This document shows positions 18,085 to 27,076 of a stretch of 64,000 nt of DNA, in pieces. The DNA is from Methanobacterium subterraneum (GTDB lineage: Archaea; Methanobacteriota; Methanobacteria; Methanobacteriales; Methanobacteriaceae), in the NCBI RefSeq assembly GCF_002813695.1, contig NZ_CP017768.1:1664001-1728000 (forward strand). The letters run 5' to 3'. Below the pieces are notes generated by a model. It searched no databases. It saw only the letters and a program-made list of their open reading frames with translations, and was not told the DNA's origin. Every line of letters begins with the position of its first letter. The stretch's first letter is position 1. The position numbers were made by a program, and so were the translations under genes.

Positions 18085-18849
18085 TCAAAGTGAGTCAAAC
18101 ACTTCTTTAGCAGCGTTTATACCATTTATAGCTGCAGGGAACCCGGCATATACGATCATTAGAATTATGGTTTCAGTTATTTCTTCCCGGGTTAAACCCA
18201 CCTTTAAACCCGCCTGGATGTGGAAGGCCAGTTGTGGTTGGGCTGTGCCCATGGCAGTTAGCGCGGCTATGGTGGCAATTTGCCTCATTTTAGGGCCCAA
18301 ATTCTTTCTACTGTAGATATCCCCGTATCCAAAACATACTACAAATTCCGTGAAATCAGGAGCTATATCCCGGAAGTTCTCCTTTAAAACCTCCACCTGG
18401 TTTTCATCCAGCCTGGAAAGCCATTTTACACCCTGAGTGAAACGATCTCCCCCCTGTTTTTCAGGAACTGGCTCGAAATCAATCTTTTTCTCCTGTAAAA
18501 CTTCCTTCAGCGTGTTGATCCCATTTATAGCACTGGGAAAACCACTGTAAGATGACATTTGCAGGATGACCTCCACCAGTTCTTCTGGAGAAACACCTAC
18601 GTTGAGTGCTCCGTTTATGTGCACCTTCAGCTGTGGGGCAGCGTTTCCCATGGCAGTTAAGGCTGCCACCACTGCAATTTCCTTCTCCTGGAGGGCGGTT
18701 CCAGGTCTACTGTAGATGTCCCCAAATGAAAATTCAATTACATACTTAGCCAGATCAGGAGCTACATCCTTTAGATTTTCAATCACTGCTTCTCCTGCTT
18801 CACCATCAATTTCCTTTAGTTTTTCCCAACCACGATTGTACCTTTCCAT
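18085..18849 (-). CDS. Carboxymuconolactone decarboxylase-family protein with two CMD domains
   Basis: Two tandem CMD/AhpD-like domains (about residues 35-120 and 160-250), each with the pattern EKEIAVVAALTAMGNA...LKVHINGALNVG...EELVEVILQMSSYSGFP. Neither domain has the CxxC pair of AhpD peroxidases, so a redox peroxidase role is unlikely; the family also includes decarboxylases and lactonases. The ATG at 18849 is chosen over a TTG three codons upstream because AAGGAG lies at the right distance. It probably shares a promoter region with no neighbour. Confidence 0.85.
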   Translation of the reverse strand: MERYNRGWEKLKEIDGEAGEAVIENLKDVAPDLAKYVIEFSFGDIYSRPGTALQEKEIAVVAALTAMGNAAPQLKVHINGALNVGVSPEELVEVILQMSSYSGFPSAINGINTLKEVLQEKKIDFEPVPEKQGGDRFTQGVKWLSRLDENQVEVLKENFRDIAPDFTEFVVCFGYGDIYSRKNLGPKMRQIATIAALTAMGTAQPQLAFHIQAGLKVGLTREEITETIILMIVYAGFPAAINGINAAKEVFDSL

Positions 18850-18924
18850 TAAATACAACTCCTTAACAGTTTATTGCTTTAGTGAAAATCATTAGGACAT
18901 GAGATTCCCCTGTATATATAATTC

Positions 18925-19386
18925 TTAATAACCTGATTTTTTACCGGTCATCTCCTCTATTTCAATTTTTATCACCAGAATACTGTTTAAAGCTTCGCCA
19001 GAGTATTCGAATATGCTTTCAGATGAGTATTTGGCCATTATTATATCCATTGCTTCCTTTTTCTCCATTGCATCTTGGATAAATTGGGCTTTACCAGAAC
19101 CAATTACGCTCAGATACTTCATACCCCAGTTGCAGGGTATTTCATTGGTGACTACCTGGGTTTTAACATCCATCTGAAAAGAGATATTGTTGTTTTTCAT
19201 TAAAATATTAATTTTACGGCCTTCAGTGGCAGAATGAAGATATAGGGCGTTATCATGGTATGCGAAGTTCATGGGCACTATGTAAGGTTTTAAACCATTG
19301 CACAAAGCTATCCTGCATGTTTCTGATTGATTTAATACTTTAAGGATGATTTCATGGTCTTTGATTTCTTTATCATTTCTTCTCAT
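18925..19386 (-). CDS. Pyridoxamine 5'-phosphate oxidase-like flavin-binding protein
   Basis: A 153-residue split-barrel protein of the NimA/PNPOx-like group. The pattern CRIALCNGLKPYIVPMNFAY, then ALYLHSATEGRKINILMKN and VIGSGKAQFI, is typical of FMN- or F420-binding split barrels. Members reduce nitro compounds or act as unspecified flavin reductases. The gene is 75 bases upstream of the CMD protein on the same strand, so the two may be co-expressed. No membrane or secretion signal is present. Confidence 0.85.
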   Translation of the reverse strand: MRRNDKEIKDHEIILKVLNQSETCRIALCNGLKPYIVPMNFAYHDNALYLHSATEGRKINILMKNNNISFQMDVKTQVVTNEIPCNWGMKYLSVIGSGKAQFIQDAMEKKEAMDIIMAKYSSESIFEYSGEALNSILVIKIEIEEMTGKKSGY

Positions 19387-19628
19387 GACATTTCTTCCCT
19401 TGTTTTAGTTTTAAATATTGCTGTAGGAGTGAATATTATTTTATAGGGATAGGTTAGGTTTTGATTGGTTATTACTATGATACAAATTGGAATAGTTTGC
19501 TTATTACACGTCTGGTGTTTGGAAATTTTTTGATCGCCATGACAAATATTATATGTTAGTCTGATCTATCTTAACCGGTTGAAAAAATTAAGGTATGTTT
19601 AGTAAAGATGGAGGGGGTTGTTAACTAA

Positions 19629-21116
19629 ATGCAGCAAATTCATCGCCTTAGCAAAAGGGAAGTTAAGACAATACTACATCACACTGGAAACGTGTGTGTT
19701 CTCCTAGCAGGTGCCATGCTAATCCCCATCTTGATTACTTTTATTTACAATGAACCAAAATATATAGCTCCTTTTCTTTATTCTACCATTATAAGTGCGG
19801 TTATTGGTTTTCTTCTGATGAAATTGTTTAAAGTTGAAATTAAAATGACTCTGAAATGTGCCATGATTTTTTCCACAATCATATGGCTTATTGCCTGTGC
19901 ACTGGGAGCATTGCCTTATTATCTTTCGGGAGAGTTATCATATCTTAATTCCTATTTTGAGGCCATGTCCGGTTTTACAACAACTGGTTTCAGTATGTAC
20001 GTTAATATTGATGCAGTTTCCTATACCATGAACTTCTGGCGGGCTTTCACCCAGTGGATTGGTGGCCTTGGTATCATATTTCTTCTTCTCGCCCTTTTAA
20101 GATCTACTGGTGTTGATGTAATGCGTCTTTACATGGCAGAAGGAAGAGAGGAACGATTAGTGCCTAGTATTAAACATTCCACTCGAATTATTGTTTACAT
20201 GTACTCTTTATTCACTTTAATTGCCATAGCACTTTTTTTCATAGCGGGAATGCCCCTCTTTGACTCGGTTTTCCATGCATTCACCACTCTCTCCACTGGA
20301 GGCTTTGGAATGCACAATAACAGCCTTTTATTTTATAACAGTGCCTGGATCGAGATTGCAGCAATGATCGTGATGATGATTGGCGCCACCAACTATGCCC
20401 TGCACTACACTATTCTTAAGGGGAATTGGAGGGAGTATTTTAGGGATATAGAGACTAAAGTGGCTTTTGGTCTTATAATAATTTCCACAATCCTGGTAAC
20501 CTTTATGCTGTACAACAACCAGGTTTATGGCCATGACTTTTTGCTAAATTTGAGGTTCAGCCTGTTCCAGATGGTTTCCGCCATCACCACCACCGGCCTG
20601 CAGACTGCCTTCTATCCGGATATTCTCAGTAAGTGGATTGGTCTGGGTACTTTCCTCATGACCCTAATCATGATCATTGGTGCCGGGTCATTGTCAACCG
20701 GTGGGGGTATTAAGTGGCTCAGGGTGGGCATACTTCTTAAGGGAATATCCTGGCAGGTTAAATCATTCATATTACCCGGTAAAGCGGTTATGGCCAAGAA
20801 GTTACACCACGTAAGTGAATTATTAATAACCGATGATGTTATAAGATTAACCGGGGCTTTTCTATCCACCTACCTGGTGGTGTACATTGTAAGTGTGGTC
20901 ATTGTCCTGATTTATTATCCGGATATTTCCAGGGTGATATTTGAAGTAGCCTCTGCCCTGAGTAATGTGGGTCTTTCCAGTGGAATTATGACTCCCAACT
21001 CACCTACACTGGTTAAAATAGTATTTATAATTGATTTCTGGATGGGTAGGCTAGAGATATGGCCGGTTTTACTTTTAATAGCCATTACCATTAACAATGT
21101 GGTTAGGAAAAGGTAA
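19629..21116 (+). CDS. trkH: Trk/Ktr-type potassium uptake membrane subunit
   Basis: Potassium-translocating subunit of a Trk/Ktr system. The 495-residue protein has about 10-12 hydrophobic helices and the four pore-loop units of the family, including SGFTTTGFS, TLSTGGFGMH, AITTTGLQTA and ALSNVGLSSG, which form the K+ selectivity filter. GGLGIIFLLLA near residue 145 is also typical. It needs a TrkA-type gating partner; none is adjacent, and the TrkA-N protein at 61 kb is a channel fusion rather than a free subunit. A GGAGGGGG ribosome binding site precedes the ATG. Confidence 0.93.
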   Translation: MQQIHRLSKREVKTILHHTGNVCVLLAGAMLIPILITFIYNEPKYIAPFLYSTIISAVIGFLLMKLFKVEIKMTLKCAMIFSTIIWLIACALGALPYYLSGELSYLNSYFEAMSGFTTTGFSMYVNIDAVSYTMNFWRAFTQWIGGLGIIFLLLALLRSTGVDVMRLYMAEGREERLVPSIKHSTRIIVYMYSLFTLIAIALFFIAGMPLFDSVFHAFTTLSTGGFGMHNNSLLFYNSAWIEIAAMIVMMIGATNYALHYTILKGNWREYFRDIETKVAFGLIIISTILVTFMLYNNQVYGHDFLLNLRFSLFQMVSAITTTGLQTAFYPDILSKWIGLGTFLMTLIMIIGAGSLSTGGGIKWLRVGILLKGISWQVKSFILPGKAVMAKKLHHVSELLITDDVIRLTGAFLSTYLVVYIVSVVIVLIYYPDISRVIFEVASALSNVGLSSGIMTPNSPTLVKIVFIIDFWMGRLEIWPVLLLIAITINNVVRKR

Positions 21117-21180
21117 ATCTACTTTTTGTTTAATGATATAAACAAGTGAAATGTTTACAAAATAATTAGGAGGAATTGAT

Positions 21181-21609
21181 ATGGGGCATAAACAGGTCGA
21201 GCTTAAAGTTGATGATGATTTTTATATTCTGGTAGATGAAGGGATAGAGGATATTATTAAAAACTTTTTTCACTGGGAAATTGAAACCTGCAATTCATGT
21301 ATTGATTATAAAGGGTCAGTGTGGATTGAATTTTGCGAATACGGAGATTGGGAGCAATTTTTACAGTTAGCACTCCGTAATAAAATCAGTGCGTCAGGGA
21401 AAAACCCTGAAAAAGAAACACTATGGGATTTTCTTCAGGAAAAGTCCAGGGTAAATCTGGTATTTGATGAAGAATTAATAGACGACCCCAACAATGAAGA
21501 GGGAACACTTGGAACCGGGGTTCTCATAATCTGTGTTGGTTTAAAATTCCCTAAAGAGTTAATGGGTGAGTTTAGAGAATTATTCTTCGACGTTTTCCCA
21601 CCAGAATAA
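21181..21609 (+). CDS. Hypothetical acidic protein
   Basis: A 142-residue soluble acidic protein preceded by a strong TTAGGAGGAATTGAT ribosome binding site. I do not recognise the family. The N-terminal half carries VDDDFYILVDEGI and a CNSCID pair, and the C-terminal part is a predicted beta/alpha segment (TGVLIICVGLKFPKELM). It follows trkH by 64 bases on the same strand, so it may be cotranscribed with it. Confidence 0.7.
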   Translation: MGHKQVELKVDDDFYILVDEGIEDIIKNFFHWEIETCNSCIDYKGSVWIEFCEYGDWEQFLQLALRNKISASGKNPEKETLWDFLQEKSRVNLVFDEELIDDPNNEEGTLGTGVLIICVGLKFPKELMGEFRELFFDVFPPE

Positions 21610-21753
21610 TTTTTATTATCTTATTCCCTTTAAACCCCCAGAACAATATTTTTATTCTGGTAGATTTACAATTACACGTTATAAAACGTTTTTCTTAAGA
21701 TTTAAGAAGGATTACTATTTTTATTTTCTGACATTTTTTCCGAGATCATTCTT

Positions 21754-21820
21754 ACGAACGAACGTTAGTTTTATATACCATGAAGTCAACCTTATACTCA
21801 TGAGACTAACGAACGTTAGT
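21754..21820 (+). promoter_or_regulatory. Two operators flanking the TATA box of the TetR gene
   Basis: A perfect inverted repeat ACTAACG-AA-CGTTAGT lies at 21805-21820, 15 bases before the start codon. A second copy with one mismatch (ACGAACG-AA-CGTTAGT) lies at 21754-21769. TTTATATA (about 21770-21777) between them looks like the TATA box, so the downstream copy would cover the transcription start. The centres are 51 bases apart. This is the classical arrangement for negative autoregulation by a TetR dimer. Confidence 0.8.
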
Positions 21821-21835
21821 TAAGGGGAACATCCT

Positions 21836-22483
21836 ATGGAAGATGAAAAATCAAAAGACAAGATCAAACCAACCAAAGAAAGAATATTTGACGTTTCAAT
21901 TGAATTATTTGCAGCAAAAGGTTTTGATGCAGTTTCAGTGCGTGAAATAGCCAGAGGAGTGGGCATAAGGGAGAGTTCAATTTATAATCATTATCCCAGT
22001 AAAAACGCCATACTGGACGACATTTTCCAATATTTCGAAAAAGAATTAATAAAAATGAGACCTCCAGAGGCTCAAGATCCAGCTAAACTCAATGAACTAA
22101 CCCTAGATGTGTTCCGGGAAAGGGTGAAGCGTACCCTGAATATTTTAAAAACCCCGAAAATGGCAAAAATATTCCAGATCAGTTCCAGTGAACAGTTCCG
22201 TGATGAAAGAGCCAAAAAAATCATTCTGCATACTTTAATAAAGGAACCTCAACAATTCACAGAAAAAGTACTGGAAAAAATGGTTGAAAATGGAACCATC
22301 AAACCAGTTAATCCTAAAATTCTATCAGTGGAATTCCAATACCCTCTTTTCTCCCTGTTTCTCGAATATCTCCTGTTAAGAAGTGAAGATTCAGACACCA
22401 GTACGGTTGAAGAGGTCATATCTAACCATGTAGACTATTTCTTGGATACAATTAGAGGAGAGAACCGTAAATTAGCATATTAA
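21836..22483 (+). CDS. TetR-family transcriptional regulator
   Basis: A 215-residue regulator. The N-terminal helix-turn-helix (about 15-60) reads IFDVSIELFAAKGFDAVSVR, then IARGVGIRESSIYNHYPSK, the standard TetR recognition segment. The C-terminal part is helical and divergent, so the ligand is unknown. Two matching inverted repeats around its promoter suggest that it represses itself. The Fe-S protein gene begins 50 bases downstream on the same strand and is the best candidate for a co-regulated target. Confidence 0.93.
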   Translation: MEDEKSKDKIKPTKERIFDVSIELFAAKGFDAVSVREIARGVGIRESSIYNHYPSKNAILDDIFQYFEKELIKMRPPEAQDPAKLNELTLDVFRERVKRTLNILKTPKMAKIFQISSSEQFRDERAKKIILHTLIKEPQQFTEKVLEKMVENGTIKPVNPKILSVEFQYPLFSLFLEYLLLRSEDSDTSTVEEVISNHVDYFLDTIRGENRKLAY

Positions 22484-22533
22484 GTGAGATAAAATCCCGA
22501 TACGCTGATTACCGGCTGAATAAAATCAACAAA

Positions 22534-23382
22534 ATGGAAACCAGCGTATCTACGGGTGAAATGGGAATAGAATCCTCCACCAGATCTCCCCCGAAAATAA
22601 TGCCAGATAAACTTAAAATAACCCTTAAAACATTACCGAAACAGCTTTCCATCGCTAAAAACATAGAACACACTGTTAAATCCCTTAGATATAATCCTGA
22701 AAATCCGGAAACTACCCTCACAGATGGTTTTAAAGAGGAATTTGAAGGTTTTGCCAGTTCCATTGGAATAGATAAAGTGGCCTACACCCCGGTACCACCG
22801 GAATTCATTTTCCAGGACAGAAAATTGATCTATGAAAACGCCATAATTCTGGTTATGGAAATGGACAAAAAAGCCATTGATAATGCCCCCAGTTCCCAGA
22901 CACAGGAGATGGGAGTGGTGACCTACGATGAACTGGGCAAAGCCACCAACCACCTTACTGATTTCCTCCGTGAAAATGGTGTGGCAGCCCAGGCCAGCCA
23001 TCCTGCCGGGGGATTTGTGGTTTACCCTGCACTGGCACAAAAAGCAGGCCTAGGGTGGAAGGGGAGGCATGGCATGTTAATTACCCCTGAATTCGGACCC
23101 CGGCAGAGGATATCTGTAATTTTCACCAGTATAAATAATTTACCAGACAATGGGAGTAATTCACATTCCTGGGTGTCTAGCTTCTGTGAAAAATGTGGTA
23201 AATGCATTAAAGCCTGCCCTGGAAATGCCATTACCGAAGAATCAGATGCAAGTAGTATAAAGCGGACTGTGATATTAAAAGAATTCTGTCACGGCTGCAC
23301 CATCTGTATGAAGGAATGCAGTTTCAATAAAAGAGGTTATGATCAGATAAAGACCAAGAACAGGCAATTTAATTCGAAATAA
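22534..23382 (+). CDS. QueG-like iron-sulfur protein with C-terminal 2[4Fe-4S] ferredoxin domain
   Basis: A 282-residue protein. The middle region (about 70-200) resembles the N-terminal domain of epoxyqueuosine reductase and related reductases (GVAAQASHPAGGFVVYPALA; GLGWKGRHGMLITPEFGP). The C-terminus has two cluster motifs: CEKCGKCIKACPGNAI and CHGCTICMKECSFNKRG. There is a polar ~60-residue N-terminal extension. Substrate unknown; it may be an electron-transfer or corrinoid-dependent reductase relative. The start has no ribosome binding site and could be later. It probably belongs to the TetR operon. Confidence 0.75.
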   Translation: METSVSTGEMGIESSTRSPPKIMPDKLKITLKTLPKQLSIAKNIEHTVKSLRYNPENPETTLTDGFKEEFEGFASSIGIDKVAYTPVPPEFIFQDRKLIYENAIILVMEMDKKAIDNAPSSQTQEMGVVTYDELGKATNHLTDFLRENGVAAQASHPAGGFVVYPALAQKAGLGWKGRHGMLITPEFGPRQRISVIFTSINNLPDNGSNSHSWVSSFCEKCGKCIKACPGNAITEESDASSIKRTVILKEFCHGCTICMKECSFNKRGYDQIKTKNRQFNSK

Positions 23383-23527
23383 AGTTGCTGATTTGTTATT
23401 TACCCAATGTATTCGATAATGCAGAAGATTTGAGCAAATAGGATGAGCAAATAGGGTATTATAAACAAATGGAAATAATTTTTTTATAATTTAAAAACTG
23501 GATATTGAACCTTAAAAAGTGATTTAA

Positions 23528-24322
23528 ATGAAAATTTTAACTATCATTGGAAGTCCTCGCAAGAAGGGTAACAGTTACCAGGCTGCCAAAAAACTGGAAG
23601 AAGAGATGAAAAAGAAGGGGGATTACCAGTTTGAATACGTCTTTCTGAAGGATGCTCATCTGGAAACTTGCCGGGGATGTTTCAACTGTGTGCCCAGGGG
23701 GATTGAATTCTGCCCCCTGAAGGATGACCGGCAGATGATCCAGGATAAGATGGAAGAAGCAGATGGTCTGATTATGGTTTCACCAGTGTACGTAATGATG
23801 GTCTCCACCCTTTTGAAGAATTTCATCGACCGGGTGGCCTACCTCTGCCACCGCCCAGCCTACCACGGGAAGAAGGCTCTGGTTCTCTGCACCACTGCAG
23901 GAGTAGGAAGTAAAGAAACACTGAAATACATGGAAACTGTGACTAAATCCTGGGGATACAGGGTAACTGGTAAATGTGGATTGGTTACCGCACCCTGGCC
24001 AGCAACTGATGGTTTAAAAAGGAAAAATCAGAGAAACTTGGAAAAATCTGTAGAAAACTTTGATAAGTCCTTAAAATCGGTTGAAAAAGAGAAACTCAAT
24101 GGAGTGAAAGTGGGTTTTATGGATTACATGAGTTTCCGTATATTCCAAACTGTCTCTCTCAACGTCAGAGAGTACATGCCCGCCGATTACCAGTTTTATC
24201 AGGGCAAGGAATACTATCAGCCAGCCAGGATAGGCCTCATTACCCGGGCATTGTCTGGAGTTATGTTGAAGGTGATCTTCTTTATGATGAGAGATATGGG
24301 CCCTGGAGATGGAGAAAAATAG
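23528..24322 (+). CDS. NAD(P)H-dependent FMN reductase-like iron-sulfur flavoprotein
   Basis: A 264-residue flavodoxin-fold protein. The phosphate-binding loop is [10 protein letters not shown] (residues 7-16); [19 protein letters not shown] (about 48-66) is the cysteine cluster motif of the ISF group. [18 protein letters not shown] (about 85-102) is the conserved flavin segment. The C-terminal ~110 residues are specific to this subgroup. These proteins transfer electrons or reduce oxygen species and CO2-pathway intermediates in methanogens; a precise role is not known. It has a separate 145-base upstream spacer. Confidence 0.85.
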   Translation: MKILTIIGSPRKKGNSYQAAKKLEEEMKKKGDYQFEYVFLKDAHLETCRGCFNCVPRGIEFCPLKDDRQMIQDKMEEADGLIMVSPVYVMMVSTLLKNFIDRVAYLCHRPAYHGKKALVLCTTAGVGSKETLKYMETVTKSWGYRVTGKCGLVTAPWPATDGLKRKNQRNLEKSVENFDKSLKSVEKEKLNGVKVGFMDYMSFRIFQTVSLNVREYMPADYQFYQGKEYYQPARIGLITRALSGVMLKVIFFMMRDMGPGDGEK

Positions 24323-24471
24323 TAAATCTTCACTAACATTAAAAATGTTAATTTGAATATTTACATTATTGAAGTTTAAATTAAAATAATCAATAATTTT
24401 ATATATGATTAATTAATATTATCAAATAACCAAGCAGGGATCGTTAAGAAACCTGTTATTCCGGTGGAACA

Positions 24472-24780
24472 ATGAAGGCTAAAAAATTAAAAATGGAAAT
24501 AAAAACAAGTAAATTCTCGTTTCCCATTTCAGCGTTACGTTTTTCAACGTTGAAATGGATTTCCAAGCTGGTACTTAAATATGGCCCTTCTAAAATAAAA
24601 GATGACTGGCTGTCCCCTGGTGAACACCAAAACATGAGTGAGATCATTAAGAACCTCACCCCGGAAGATGTTGAAGGGATCCTGAACCAGTTGGAACAGG
24701 AGGAACCCTTCGAACTGGTGAATATCGATACCTACGACGAAAACCAGGAGAAAGTAGTAGTGAAGATCTACACAGTGTAA
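24472..24780 (+). CDS. Small hypothetical protein of the DUF2089/SHOCT-like group operon
   Basis: A 102-residue basic protein, first of three closely spaced rightward genes. Residues ~60-75 (NLTPEDVEGILNQLEQEEP) resemble a short SHOCT/YvlB-type helical hairpin, and the end is a beta-strand (EKVVVKIYTV) resembling the end of the third gene in the group. No transmembrane helix is predicted. A GGTGG motif precedes the ATG. Function unknown. Confidence 0.65.
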   Translation: MKAKKLKMEIKTSKFSFPISALRFSTLKWISKLVLKYGPSKIKDDWLSPGEHQNMSEIIKNLTPEDVEGILNQLEQEEPFELVNIDTYDENQEKVVVKIYTV

Positions 24781-24820
24781 GAAATAAATCAGGACATATA
24801 CACAGTTTAAGAGGAGATGA

Positions 24821-25186
24821 ATGGATTTGAAACGTGAAGTGCCTGGAAGCTGCCCCATCTGCAAGGGTGAAACCAAGATCACCGAGATACACTGTAAAAC
24901 TTGCGAAACTACCATCCAGGGTGAATTCGACCTCTGCAAGTTTTGCAAGCTAAGTGAACAACAAAAATACTTTGTTGAGGTTTTCATCAAAAACAGGGGC
25001 AATATTAAGGAAATAGAGAAGGAACTGGGGATATCCTATCCCACAGTAAGGAATAAGCTGGATGAAGTGATTTCCTCCCTGGGATACAAACTGGAAAAAC
25101 CAGCCATTAACCAGAAGGAGATTATAGAAAAACTCAGTAAAGGCGAAATCAACAAAGATGAAGCTTTAAAACTGTTGAATAAATAA
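24821..25186 (+). CDS. DUF2089-family zinc-ribbon/HTH protein
   Basis: A 121-residue protein with an N-terminal double zinc ribbon (CPICKGETKITEIHCKTCET, then CKFCKLSE) and a central helix-turn-helix-like segment (FIKNRGNIKEIEKELGISYP, with TVRNKLDEVI following). This fits DUF2089, a putative DNA-binding regulator. The C-terminal ~25 residues form a SHOCT-like EIIEKLSKGEINKDEALKLL. GAGGAGATGA precedes the ATG. It is 40 bases after the first gene and 34 bases before the third, so one operon is likely. Confidence 0.85.
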   Translation: MDLKREVPGSCPICKGETKITEIHCKTCETTIQGEFDLCKFCKLSEQQKYFVEVFIKNRGNIKEIEKELGISYPTVRNKLDEVISSLGYKLEKPAINQKEIIEKLSKGEINKDEALKLLNK

Positions 25187-25220
25187 AAAAAATAATTAAA
25201 TGAGATTAGGAGGAGTAGTG

Positions 25221-25604
25221 ATGTCTAAAAATGTTTCAGATGAAAGGATGCAGATTTTAGAAATGGTAGAAGATGGTAAGATCACTGCAGCAGAAGCAAT
25301 GGAACTATTTTCTGCCCTGGAAAAAAATGATCAGGAGATTGTGCCTCAAAAAGATGCAAAATGGTTAAAGGTTCGAGTTTTCACCATGGATGATAAGCCC
25401 AAAGTGAATGTGAACATACCCCTGTCTCTGGTAGATGTGGGACTGAAACTGGCCAAAAAATACGACCCCAAACTGAAGGACTCTGGTCTGGATAACATCA
25501 ACATTGACGAAATTATGGATGCCGTTAAAAACGGAGCCGAGGGTAAAATTGTTGATGTGATTGATGAGGAAGAACAAACAAAAGTCAAGGTTTACGTGGA
25601 ATAA
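25221..25604 (+). CDS. YvlB/LiaX-type SHOCT-like protein
   Basis: A protein with an N-terminal SHOCT-like hairpin (RMQILEMVEDGKITAAEAME) and a ~90-residue acidic C-terminal domain (KWLKVRVFTMDDKPKVNVN). This architecture matches the N-terminal region of YvlB/LiaX-like proteins, which in bacteria are linked to envelope stress. A frame start exists at 25200, but AGGAGG lies between the two ATGs and positions the ribosome at 25221 (127 residues). It forms an operon with the DUF2089 gene; the pairing suggests a regulator and effector, which is inference. Confidence 0.75.
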   Translation: MSKNVSDERMQILEMVEDGKITAAEAMELFSALEKNDQEIVPQKDAKWLKVRVFTMDDKPKVNVNIPLSLVDVGLKLAKKYDPKLKDSGLDNINIDEIMDAVKNGAEGKIVDVIDEEEQTKVKVYVE

Positions 25605-25681
25605 CCTCCTGAATGGAAGGTGATGTTCAAGTAGCAGATTAAATAATTTTTAATTATTAGAAGGATATTCAGGGAATTAAT

Positions 25682-26962
25682 ATGCAAAAAAACACTGCCA
25701 CACATGACTTTAAATCCGGGGAGAAATTTACTGGCCCCCGGGTTCTCCTGGTGGGCTACAACGGGGCCAACAACACCGGATCAGAGGCCCGTCTTCTGAC
25801 CATCATAGATGATATTCGGAGCCTGCTGGGACCCCATGTCCAGATCACGGTCCCCACCCTTAATGAGGAGAACCTGCGCCGTTACTTGGATGAGGATGAA
25901 TACCTGCACATTGCACCCATCCCTTCCATCTTCTTCTTTGCCATTGACAAACTAGTGAAAGAGCATGATCTGGTGCTCCTGGTGGAAGGAAGCTGTTACA
26001 TGGACACCTGGACTTCCGCCTTGCTCTGGGCATTCTTATGGGCGACCCGTAGTGCTCATAAACAAAAAAAACCATGTGTGGCCTATGCAGTGGATGCCGG
26101 TGAATTATCCAGTCTGAATCGTTGGCTGGTTAAAAGGGAAGCCAGTAAAACCGATCTCATCATCACTAGGACCATGCATGCCCAAAAGCGACTGGAAGAA
26201 ATAGGAGTGACTGCACCCCTCAATTCCACAGCTGACTGTGCATTCACCTTTTCCCCAGAACCGAAAGACCATGATTTTTTAACTAAAATATGGCCGGAAG
26301 TCTCAAATGGCGTAGTTGGCCTGGCAGTGGTGGATTTTTCACTCTGGCCAGTGGTAATACGGCCCTGGGGAAGAAAAGAAAACCTTTACAAGTGGCCCTA
26401 TTATTTCTCCCGTTCCAGGGAAAGGATGAATACCCGGGAAAAACTGGTTAAAGGATGGGCAAGAATAGCCGATCAGATAATAAAAGAACACTCCAAAGAA
26501 GTGGCACTTATAGGTATGGAAGCCCTGGACCAGCCACTGGCCCAGGACATACTCCGTGGAATGGAGAATAAAGATTCCTGCCGAGTTATATCCTCCAATG
26601 AGTACAATGCATCCCAAATGACATCCATGCTCTCCCAACTGGATTTACTGGTTACTTCCCGTTATCATTCCGCGGTGTTATCACTCCGTGCCCTAGTTCC
26701 CCAAATAGCAGTGGGACATGATCCTCGGTTAACTTCATTCTACCAGGATCTCCACCTCTTTCCCGACTACTTTTTACACCACGATGACCCTAATCTATGG
26801 GAAGATCTTAACCAGAAGATAGGTTTACTATTAGATAACACTGATTTACAGAAAGATACTCTGGAAGAGGGGTTAACCCAACAGGTGAATCTATCCCAAA
26901 AGAACCGGATCATTCTCGGAGAGTTCCTGAAAGAAAATGGGACCATGCCAGGGGAGGATTAG
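25682..26962 (+). CDS. Polysaccharide pyruvyl transferase-family protein
   Basis: A 426-residue protein with the family glycine-rich N-terminus ([17 protein letters not shown], about residues 22-38) and the C-terminal [19 protein letters not shown] segment (about 325-343), the (S/T)xRxH motif. Family members put pyruvate ketals on surface polysaccharides, as in CsaB. Here the substrate is unknown. It is the first gene of the rightward 25.7-31.9 kb cluster, 114 bases before the reductase-ligase fusion, so it might modify a cell-surface product of that cluster. Confidence 0.8.
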   Translation: MQKNTATHDFKSGEKFTGPRVLLVGYNGANNTGSEARLLTIIDDIRSLLGPHVQITVPTLNEENLRRYLDEDEYLHIAPIPSIFFFAIDKLVKEHDLVLLVEGSCYMDTWTSALLWAFLWATRSAHKQKKPCVAYAVDAGELSSLNRWLVKREASKTDLIITRTMHAQKRLEEIGVTAPLNSTADCAFTFSPEPKDHDFLTKIWPEVSNGVVGLAVVDFSLWPVVIRPWGRKENLYKWPYYFSRSRERMNTREKLVKGWARIADQIIKEHSKEVALIGMEALDQPLAQDILRGMENKDSCRVISSNEYNASQMTSMLSQLDLLVTSRYHSAVLSLRALVPQIAVGHDPRLTSFYQDLHLFPDYFLHHDDPNLWEDLNQKIGLLLDNTDLQKDTLEEGLTQQVNLSQKNRIILGEFLKENGTMPGED

Positions 26963-27076
26963 AAAATGAATATCCTCACTATTTATGGAAATACTGGATT
27001 TATGAAAATACTGTAATCTATGCAAATACTGGAAACTCCCATATTATATAATAGTAGGGAATATTGTGGTGAAATA

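Noticed and set aside
24544..25002. Minus-strand open frames across the DUF2089 unit
   Set aside because: They oppose three genes with good ribosome binding sites and recognised domains.
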